Shown in pieces: positions 56,487-64,000 of a stretch of DNA of 64,000 nt. Location of the stretch: positions 28,911,992 to 28,975,991 of the forward strand of contig CM061224.1 in NCBI GenBank assembly GCA_030844895.1, given 5' to 3'. The position numbers and the translations under genes were made by a program. The notes below the pieces were generated by a model. The model saw nothing but the letters and a program-made list of their open reading frames with translations. It had not been told where the DNA came from and searched no databases. The stretch's first letter is position 1. Every line of letters starts with the position of its first letter. Source of the DNA: Ambrosia x helenae (lineage: Eukaryota > Streptophyta > Magnoliopsida > Asterales > Asteraceae).

Positions 56487-57590
56487 ATGTCTGGTGCTCG
56501 CGGAGGTGGACGTCGTGGTGGCGGCGGTGGCCGTGCTGGCGGTGGTGGTCGTGCCGGAGGCGGTGGTCGTGGGAACATCAACATGACCCAAGCCGAACTG
56601 AACAACTTGCTCCAGCAGCAAGTGAACATGGCTATGGCTAATTTCCAGGCCGGGATTAATGCCATGGTGGTGAGTTGATTTCTGTCGACCTTGCCTCATT
56701 TTTGGTTTCGTGTCCTTTCGTTTGTGTTTTACTCGTGTACCGTGTTTCAGGTGTTGGTGCCAATCCACCCCCACCTAAGTGCTCTTATAAGAAGTTTAGG
56801 GACTGTCAGCCCCATAACTTCGCTGGAACTGAGGGAGCGGTGGGACTGCTCCGATGGCTGGAGAAGGTGGAATCTGTGTTCGTTATGTGTAACTGTCCTG
56901 TTGGGGACCGAGTGAAGTATGCTACTGCGACATTTGAGGGGCCTGCATTGTCGTGGTGGAATGCTACCACTCAGAACGTGGGGTTGGGAGAGGCTATTGC
57001 TATGCCTTGGGCGGAGTTTGTGCAGGTTTTGAGAGGTGAGTACTGTCCGAGGGAGGAGATACAGAAGTTGGAGCATGAGGTCTAGAGTTACAAGATGGTT
57101 GGGTCGGAGATTGAGGAGTATACTGTGAGGAGGAACGAGCTGGCGGTGTTGTGTCCTGACTTACACACACCCGAGTACAGGAGGATCGAGCACTATGTGT
57201 CTGGACTAGTGCCCGAGATTGCTGGGTTGGTGGCTGCTGGGAATCTTCCCACTATTGCTGAAGTTGTTCGATCAGCTCATCGGATGACTAACCTGAAGGT
57301 GGCGGAAGGCGTTTTGCCACCGAAGGGTACTACTGTGAAGGCTGCTGAGGGGAACAAGAGGAAGTGGGAGAGTGTGGGGAAGAGTGTGGTGCCAGCTCAG
57401 CCGGCGAAGAAGTTTGATACATCTGGGTCTTCTTCTGGGTCGAAGACGGGTGGGTATGTCGGGAAGCATCCCAAATGTAACAAGTGTGGTTTCCATCATT
57501 CGGGAGTTGTGATAGGGCTCGTTGTCATCGGTGCCATCAGTTGGGGCACCATGCTAAGGATTGCAAGGTGACGCTCACCCCAACTCAGAC
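56487..57590 (+). pseudogene. gag: gag of unit 2, with intron, one stop and frameshifts
   Basis: Same plan as unit 1: Arg/Gly-rich start, inferred intron 56670-56750, capsid domain, zinc knuckles. Three lesions: a G is missing at the exon 1 end (ATGGTG versus ATGGGTG), shifting the splice frame; a TAG replaces Trp at about 57083 (HEV*SYKMVG); and a C is missing at about 57499, so the first Cys/His knuckle ([11 protein letters not shown]) and the next one ([19 protein letters not shown]) are in different frames. PPPPKCSYKKF after the intron is probably the ancestral reading, unlike PPHLSALYKKF in unit 1. Confidence 0.85.
56670..56750 (+). other. Inferred gag intron, unit 2 (81 bp)
   Basis: Donor GTGAGTTGAT and acceptor GTGTTTCAG as in unit 1, with a single T less (TTTTTGGTTTC against TTTTTGGGTTTC differs by one G). 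Confidence 0.55.
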
Positions 57591-60500
57591 TCCTGCGGCT
57601 GCTCCTGCTCCTGCTGCTCAGGGGACTCAGGGGAGGCAGGGGTGTTATAACTGTGGTGACACGGGGCATTTCAAGCGTGATTGTCCCAAACTGAAGCAGG
57701 GCGATAATGGGAGGGGCGGGAACGGTAACGGGAACAATGGCGGCAGAGGCAGGACTGCACGTGCTTTCGTCATTGGATCTGCAGAGGCTAGGCAGGATCC
57801 AGACACAGTTACCGGTACGTTCCTTCTTAATGATCGCTATGTTTCTGTTTTGTTTGATTCTGGTGCCGATAAGAGTTTCGTATCTTTGGATATTAGTCGA
57901 TTGCTAGATATAGTACCCACACCTTTAGAGGCTAAGTACTTAATAGAATTGGCTGATGGTAAGAAAATCGAAGCGACACACACCCTTAGGGAATGTCGCT
58001 TGGAACTGTCGGGTTTGTCTTTCCCCATAGACCTTATGCCGGTACCTCTGGGTAGTTTTGACGTCGTGGTTGGCATGGATTGGTTATCGTTGTATCCCGC
58101 GGAGATCGTTTGTTTTGACAAGGTTATTTGGATCCCTCTCCCTGATGGAGAGATTCTTACTGTTCGTGGCGAGAAAAGCGGTGCTCCGCTGAGTATCATT
58201 TCTAGCATGAAAGCCCGTAAGTATCTTCGGAAGGGCTGTTCGGCCATTTTGGCACTTGTTAACGTTTCTACTGACAATGAGAAGAAGATCGAGGATATCC
58301 CGGTGGTTCGTGACTTCTCTGATGTGTTTCCTGATGATATACCTGGTCTTCCTCCCCATCGTCAGGTTGAGTTTGGTATTGATCTCACTCCGGGCGCAGC
58401 CCCTATTGCCCGAGCTCCGTATCGTCTTGCACCTCCTGAGATGCAAGAGTTGTCCAGCCAGTTACAGGAACTCTTGGAAAAGGGTTTCATCCGACCGATT
58501 TCTTCTCCGTGGGGAGCTCCTATCTTGTTTGTGAAGAAGAAGGACGGAAGTCTTCGTATGTGTATTGATTATTGTGAGCTGAACAAAGTGACCATCAAGA
58601 ATCGTTATCCTCTTCCTCGCATTGATGATCTCTTTGACCAGCTTCAGGGCTCTAGCTACTATTCGAAGATTGATTTGCGGTCCGGTTATCACCAATTGCG
58701 CGTCAGGGAAGCTGACATTCAGAAGACTGCTTTTCGCACTCGTTATGGCCATTTTGAGTTCTTGGTCATGCCTTTTGGTCTCACTAACGCACCGGCGGTG
58801 TTCATGGATTTGATGAACCGCGTTTGCAAGCCTTACCTTGACAAGTTCGTTATCGTATTCATTGACGATATTCTGATTTACTCCAAGAACAAGGCGGATC
58901 ATGAGGAACATCTGCGGTTGGTCTTGGAACTTTTGAGACAAGAGCAGTTGTATGCTAAGTTCTCGAAGTGTGATTTTTGGTTGCGTGAAGTTCAATTCCT
59001 AGGACATGTGGTGAATGAACTGGGAATTCATGTCGATCCGGCTAAGATCGAAGCTATTAAAGACTGGGAAGCACCGAAGACGCCATCTGAGGTGCGGAAA
59101 TTCCTAGGTCTTGCGGGTTATTATCGTCGTTTCATTGAGGGATTTTCGAAGATCGCTCAACCCCTCACTGCACTTACCCAGAAGGACCGAAAGTTCGACT
59201 GGGATGAACCACAAGAATCAACATTTCAAATGTTGAAGCTTAAACTGTGTTCTGCACCTATCTTATCCCTGCCTGAGGGAACAGATGATTTCGCTGTGTA
59301 CTGTGATGCTTCTATTCGGGGTCTTGGTTGCGTGTTGATGCAGCGTGGGAAGGTCATTGCTTATGCTTCCCGTCAACTCAAAGTTCATGAGAAGAACTAC
59401 ACTACTCATGACTTGGAACTGGGTGCGGTAGTCTTTGCGTTGAAAATCTGGAGACATTACTTGTACGGTACCAAGTGCGAAGTATATACCGATCACAAGA
59501 GTCTTCAGCATATTTTCGACCAGAAGGTGTTGAACATGCGGCAGCGTCGCTGGGTTGAACTCCTGAACGATTACGACTGTGCCATCAAGTATCATCCTGG
59601 CAAGGCGAACGTTGTGGCGGACGCCTTGAGCAGGAAGGAGTCTGTTAACCCTCGCCGTGTTCGAGCCTTACAGCTCACCATTCATTCGTCGTTGCCTGAC
59701 CGGATCCGTTCTGCACAGTTAGAAGCCTTGAAGGAGGAAAACCTTAAGGCTGAGACGATGCACAGTGCTGACAAGCATCTTGAGCTCAGGACTGATGGCT
59801 TGCACTATTTTGCGGGACGTGTTTGGGTCCCATTGTTCGGGGGATTGCGCGAGCTTGTTCTAGATGAAGCTCACAAGTCCCGGTATTCTGTTCACCCTGG
59901 CTCCGATAAGATGTATCAGGATTTGAAGATACTTTATTGGTGGCCGAACATGAAAGCTGATATAGCTTCTTATGTCAGCAAATGTTTGACTTGTGCTAAA
60001 GTCAAGGTGGAGTATCAGAGGCCGTCTGGTCTCCTGCAACAACCAGAAGTTCCAGAATGGAAGTGGGAACGAATCACGATGGATTTTGTCACCAAGCTGC
60101 CAAGGTCACCTAGTGGATATGATATGATTTGGGTGATTGTTGACCGGCTGACGAAATCGACACGTTTTATACCTATTAAGGAAACCGATGGACTCGAGCG
60201 GTTAGCTCGACTTTACCTTAAGGAGGTGGTTGCTCGGCACGGGGTGCCTGTTTCTATTATCTCTGATCGTGATTCTCGTTTCGCTTCGCGTTTCTGGAAG
60301 GCTCTGCACAAGGCTTTGGGTACTCAGTTGGATATGAGTACGTGTACGGCTTATCATCCGCAAACTGATGGACAGAGTGAGCGGACGATTCAAACTTTGG
60401 AAGACATGCTTCGGGCATGTGTCATCGATTTTGGCAAAAGTTGGGAGATCCACCTGCCATTAGTGGAGTTCTCCTACAACAACAGCTATCACTCTAGCAT

Positions 60501-61167
60501 CAAGGCAGCTCCGTTCGAGGCTCTTTACGGACGGAAATGCCGATCACCACTTTGTTGGGCCGAGGTGGGCGAGAGCCAGCTCACTGGTTCGGAACTCGTG
60601 TACGAAACTTCGGAGAAAATCGTACAGATCCGTCAACGTTTGGCTGCTGCACGGGATCGTCAGAAGAGCTATGCCGATCGCCGTCGAAAACCTTTAGAGT
60701 TCCAGGTTGGGGACAAGGTACTTCTGAAAGTTTCACCATGGAAGGGCGTCATACGCTTTGGAAAGCGTGGCAAGCTTAACCCTCGTTATGTCGGACCGTT
60801 CGCAATCTTGGATCGGATTGGACCGGTGGCATACAGACTTGACTTACCGGCGGAGCTCGGTAGTGTACACAACGTCTTCCATGTGTCTAACTTGAAGAAG
60901 TGTTTGGCTGATGAATCTCTCATTGTACCACTGGAAGAGATCAAAGTGGATGATCGTCTTCGCATTGTGGAGGAACCTGTCGAGATTCTCGACTACAAGA
61001 TTCGTAGCCTTCGTCGGAGTAAAATCCGCATCGTTAAAGTCCGTTGGAACTCGAACCGTGGACCTGAGTTCACATGGGAACGAGAGGATCAGATGAAATC
61101 TAAGTATCCTCATCTTTTTCCGAAGCGCGCTTTTGAATCGAGGCATGTTACTGCTGAAGCGGAATGA
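57484..61167 (+). CDS. pol: Gag-pol C-terminal frame of unit 2: knuckle, protease, RT, RNase H, integrase, chromodomain-like end (1227 codons)
   Basis: One open frame to the TGA at 61165-61167. The first ATG is in the wrong-frame end of gag, so the biological start is upstream in gag. Approximate order by residue: zinc knuckle [14 protein letters not shown] ~54, protease DSGAD ~125, RT ~340-520 with FIDD at ~459-462, RNase H ~600-720, integrase HPGSDKM..CLTC ~800-845, catalytic core D in MDF ~866, SDRD ~928, E in [13 protein letters not shown] ~970, and the end [17 protein letters not shown]. Two oddities: CIDYCELNK has Cys for the usual Arg of RT, and 6 extra bases near 60340 put Cys-Thr into the conserved [11 protein letters not shown] of integrase. 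Cytoplasmic replication, then nuclear integration, when functional. Confidence 0.93.
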   Translation: MWFPSFGSCDRARCHRCHQLGHHAKDCKVTLTPTQTPAAAPAPAAQGTQGRQGCYNCGDTGHFKRDCPKLKQGDNGRGGNGNGNNGGRGRTARAFVIGSAEARQDPDTVTGTFLLNDRYVSVLFDSGADKSFVSLDISRLLDIVPTPLEAKYLIELADGKKIEATHTLRECRLELSGLSFPIDLMPVPLGSFDVVVGMDWLSLYPAEIVCFDKVIWIPLPDGEILTVRGEKSGAPLSIISSMKARKYLRKGCSAILALVNVSTDNEKKIEDIPVVRDFSDVFPDDIPGLPPHRQVEFGIDLTPGAAPIARAPYRLAPPEMQELSSQLQELLEKGFIRPISSPWGAPILFVKKKDGSLRMCIDYCELNKVTIKNRYPLPRIDDLFDQLQGSSYYSKIDLRSGYHQLRVREADIQKTAFRTRYGHFEFLVMPFGLTNAPAVFMDLMNRVCKPYLDKFVIVFIDDILIYSKNKADHEEHLRLVLELLRQEQLYAKFSKCDFWLREVQFLGHVVNELGIHVDPAKIEAIKDWEAPKTPSEVRKFLGLAGYYRRFIEGFSKIAQPLTALTQKDRKFDWDEPQESTFQMLKLKLCSAPILSLPEGTDDFAVYCDASIRGLGCVLMQRGKVIAYASRQLKVHEKNYTTHDLELGAVVFALKIWRHYLYGTKCEVYTDHKSLQHIFDQKVLNMRQRRWVELLNDYDCAIKYHPGKANVVADALSRKESVNPRRVRALQLTIHSSLPDRIRSAQLEALKEENLKAETMHSADKHLELRTDGLHYFAGRVWVPLFGGLRELVLDEAHKSRYSVHPGSDKMYQDLKILYWWPNMKADIASYVSKCLTCAKVKVEYQRPSGLLQQPEVPEWKWERITMDFVTKLPRSPSGYDMIWVIVDRLTKSTRFIPIKETDGLERLARLYLKEVVARHGVPVSIISDRDSRFASRFWKALHKALGTQLDMSTCTAYHPQTDGQSERTIQTLEDMLRACVIDFGKSWEIHLPLVEFSYNNSYHSSIKAAPFEALYGRKCRSPLCWAEVGESQLTGSELVYETSEKIVQIRQRLAAARDRQKSYADRRRKPLEFQVGDKVLLKVSPWKGVIRFGKRGKLNPRYVGPFAILDRIGPVAYRLDLPAELGSVHNVFHVSNLKKCLADESLIVPLEEIKVDDRLRIVEEPVEILDYKIRSLRRSKIRIVKVRWNSNRGPEFTWEREDQMKSKYPHLFPKRAFESRHVTAEAE

Positions 61168-61303
61168 ATCTCGGGTCGAGATTCCTTTCAACGTGGGGAT
61201 GATGTGACATCCGGTAAGTTTCTTTTTGTTCGGTTCTTTTCGTTTCTTTCTTTTTGGGCTTTGCGCAATTTTCGGGACGAAAATTCTTTCAACGTGGGGA
61301 TGA
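61168..61303 (+). other. Duplicated polypurine tract region, unit 2
   Basis: Same duplicated TTTCAACGTGGGGATGATGT pair as in unit 1, at 61187 and 61287. So the duplication predates the chain. Confidence 0.8.
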
Positions 61304-63205
61304 TGTGACACCCGGCATGTTCGGCTTAAACATATTAGTAACATCTAAGTCTACCTTAGCGAGAAACGTTTATAAACAAACTTAACTGGGTTAGTTGAGT
61401 CGGGTCAAGTTAGGATTGTCCAGGGTACAATGATCTGGAGGATCATTGGGAGTCGTTTTGGTAATACACTAGTACCGGGTTCCGTTGTTGGTGACGTTAC
61501 ATGAACTAATTAAGTATATGTGTAGATTATGGGTTGTATGGTGGATTACATACATAGATATGTTTATATGATGTGTAAATGATTATCTGTGCCTAAATGT
61601 GTTAAATATGGGCTAAGGATGCATGCTTATGTGTTAGGATGTGTTAGAATGCGTTAAACACGACAAACTGGAAAACTAGTTAAAAAGGGACTCTGGTTCG
61701 ACCACTTCGAGTGGTCGAAGGAGAGGAAAAATGTCTGGTTCGACCCATGCAAGTGGGCGAACCAGGGAAGTAGAATTTGAGGAATTTCCTTTGACCAAAC
61801 AAGTCTCATTCGACCCTGTGGAAGGGGCGAAGGAGACTACATTCGACCAATGTGTTGGTGCGAAGGAAGATTAGTATAAATACCAACCTTTGTCATTTTT
61901 CATCATTTCACAAACCCTAACCGTCCCAAAACGCTCTCAAACGATCTTAAACACTAAGGAAGGAGTTTTTTCTCTTCTTTTTCATAATCTAACCAATCTA
62001 CAACATCTAAACAAGAATCCAAGGTGTGTTCATAATCCTAAACCTTTTTAAAAGCATTTTAATTCGTTTCCATCTAACCCTAATTGTCCAGATCTGTTCT
62101 AAGGGTGTTTTTATGATTAAAAACCTTTTAAACATCTTTCTAAATCAAAACATGATCATTTAACATAGGTTTTCATAATGAATAACATGTGTTAGTTGTG
62201 TGTTATGTGGTGTTATGTGTTGTTCACTGATTTGCTGCTATATCTATGATAGAAACATGATATAGGATTGTTGTTAATGATTGGATTATGGTTGTCTAGG
62301 GTTAGGATTGGGTATATTGATATTTGGGGGTTTTATGGGATTTATACTTGATGCATGAATATTTATGATCAATAGAATGAATAAGGAAGATCGGATAATC
62401 GACAAACTGAGCATTTTAAGCTAAATATGAATCGATTTCAAAAGTTTCCAAATTGGGTAAATAATCCATGCATGAAAGTGATGTTTCCATAACCTTTACC
62501 ATTTTGGGGGAGAAAACATGCGCTAAACAGTTTTGGTAACATATGTCATACTATGGTTTTAACTTTATATTGCTATACGATCTTTTGGAAAGTCCCGGGG
62601 AAACCATGAATGTGCGGGTTTGCACAACGGGGGAAATGTGGATAGATCTATTGGGCGTGACCTGCCCCACTCGTCAGCTTGGAGGGCCGGGCGGATGCAT
62701 ATTGTCTCGAACAGGTACATTGGTATCATGCTGAACATACGGGCTGCTTAAACATGCTGAACATTGCTAAACGTGTCTAGTAATGGTTTCCAATCGTAGT
62801 AGTAATGAAACATACGCCTAGCTAGCGTACTTGGTAACATTGATATAGTATGGACATGGTAACACTTTAGTAACATTTTTGAACAAACCTGTGAACTCAC
62901 CAGCATTATATGTTGACATCTTTTTGGCATGTTTTTCTCAGGTCGCTAAGGTAGCAATGAACGGGACTAGGCGCACGGGTCTGCATTGGCGTCTAGATTT
63001 TAGTGCACGTTTTGTAATAAGTGTCTTGGATACTTGGGAACACTGTTTGTAGAGATTAAATTCTTTAAATGCTTCCGCTTATGAAATTTATGTTTTTGGG
63101 TTTACGTACTTCATATAGTGTCGTTTATTGTGATCGTTGACTTGGATCCTGGTTTGTCATGCGCCTCGCGTAAAACCCCGCAAGTGGTAATTTGAGGGTG
63201 TGACA
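61304..63205 (+). repeat. LTR3 with internal 673-bp deletion
   Basis: Begins TGTGACACCCGGCATG and ends GAGGGTGTGACA then TSD TTTTT. After CTTTACCATTTTGGG at about 62505 it jumps to GGAGAAAACATGCG, skipping what is 43069-43741 in LTR1. The two breakpoints share TTTTGGG. It lacks the second hairpin cassette as a result. Confidence 0.94.
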
Positions 63206-64000
63206 TTTTTGCAATGTGCTTGATGTAAATTTTTGTTGTATCGTGCAGCAGAATGAAGGTTGTCGATGCGCATCTGTTGGGTGCTAACGTGTTTCTGTCC
63301 GCATACTTTGTTTAGGTATAATTAACGATTCATACGTATTTGAGCTTTATTATATTTAGTTTTGGTTTGCAACTTATTTAGCTTCATCCATAGTACATGT
63401 AGTTGGTAACAATTGGCTACCAAAGTTTGTTAATGATGATATTGACATGAATAAGTTCATGGATGTATTCATTCTATAGTTATTTAAAGCTACACTATGA
63501 AGCGCGCAATACGAAGGTTGATGGATCTGAACTTATCATCTCTTTTGAAGCATATAAAGCAGTAAGTTATTATTTTAAATAAATGTATAACTACAAAAAT
63601 AAGATGTTTCTGAATTCACATCATGATCAATATTATTCTTACTGATTTGTTTAAATATAAATATGCTTTGAATTTAAAGGTTGTTGAATGCCTAATTAAG
63701 CTGCTTTCAGAAGATACCAGTACATTCGATGATAATGGTCCCATATTCTTGGTGTCATCATTAACATCATTCTTACTGATCTTAAATCTTGGCATGTGAC
63801 TTGCTTAATTTAAATATCATCCTTATGACTAATATATTAGTTGAAATATGATTTTGAATACTTACCGGTATGCATCTAGGGTGCCTTGTTAGTTGATGAA
63901 GCCGCTTCCCCGGTTGCTTAACAGGTCAAAATAGATTATGGTTGTCATTGTTTCGTGCGGGTCATAGCTTCTTTCAACCATTTGAGCTTCCTGTTGCTAT
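63206..64000 (+). other. Right flank of the target locus with weak exon-like segments
   Basis: TTTTT (63206-63210) is the TSD, then unique AT-rich DNA. Possible exons: 63249-63315 (after GTGCAG, before GTATAA); 63480-63561 (after CTATAG, reading LKLHYEARNTKVDGSELI..., donor GTAAGT at 63562); and from 63680 (after TTAAAG, VVECLIKLLSEDTSTFDDNG). They suggest a gene or gene fragment that the D and B insertions split. I do not recognise the family. Confidence 0.35.

Larger units (their letters stand above)
41884..63205 (+). mobile_element. Three-LTR tandem chain of a Tekay/Del-like Ty3/gypsy chromovirus
   Basis: LTR1 41884-44448, internal 1 44449-49787, LTR2 49788-55958 (with hAT insertion), internal 2 55959-61303, LTR3 61304-63205. 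The only TSD is TTTTT at 41879-41883 and 63206-63210; there is none around the middle LTR. The C-terminal end of pol ([17 protein letters not shown]) and long LTRs point to the Tekay/Del chromovirus clade. The two internal regions differ by few bases, so the chain is young. Confidence 0.93.

Overview
The window is plant nuclear DNA, almost certainly from a eudicot. This is shown by Ty1/copia, Ty3/gypsy chromovirus-type, hAT and possibly Helitron elements, tRNA-iMet-type primer sites (TGGTATCAGAGCC), GT-AG introns and plant-specific B3 domains. Asteraceae is possible but cannot be shown from the sequence. Nearly everything is transposon nested in transposon; no clearly intact single-copy host gene is visible. 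Coordinates, target site duplications (TSDs) and splice sites were read by eye.

Layout. 1-4715: decayed Ty1/copia element, minus strand, running off the left edge. 4789-15768: gag-only Ty3/gypsy element A (minus). Its gag is split by a solo LTR (9938-12530, TSD GTTCT), its 3' untranslated region holds a hAT-type MITE (8521-9247, TSD ATCAAAAT), and its right LTR is truncated. 15769-20900: a hAT-like terminus, a possible Helitron 5' end, and a multi-exon reading frame that joins B3 domains to the C-terminal OB fold of replication protein A (RPA1). 21393-27557: a giant inverted repeat with arms of about 2.8 kb, each carrying a two-exon B3 gene and an RPA zinc-finger fragment; the right arm also holds a foldback MITE. 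27558-29681: AT-rich block studded with the palindrome TGCACATGTGCA. 29682-36880: gypsy element C (plus), same family as A, with gag lacking its capsid domain; a solo LTR of family B (31857-34424, TSD GACAA) sits in its LTR. 37359-41697: element D, a non-coding LTR element with TSD CGTAA. 41884-63205: a three-LTR tandem chain of a Tekay/Del-like chromovirus (LTR-internal-LTR-internal-LTR) with one outer TSD (TTTTT); its middle LTR contains a hAT transposon (50754-54339, TSD TATAGGAT). 63206-64000 continues the interrupted flank and has weak exon-like segments.

Interactions. A, C and D share the leader, primer site, polypurine tract and a 3' minisatellite, but none encodes a pol; they would depend on enzymes from an autonomous relative. 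The chain's second unit has a long, almost unbroken pol frame of 1227 codons. The main candidates for something new are: the B3-OB fusion; the large hairpin locus that could make double-stranded RNA; tRNA-like Pol III promoter modules inside the A/C LTRs; hairpin cassettes just upstream of the TATA box in the B LTRs; a spliceable intron in the chromovirus gag; and the three-LTR chain with a single TSD. Many differences between near-identical copies are 1-base homopolymer indels, so some broken frames may be assembly errors.
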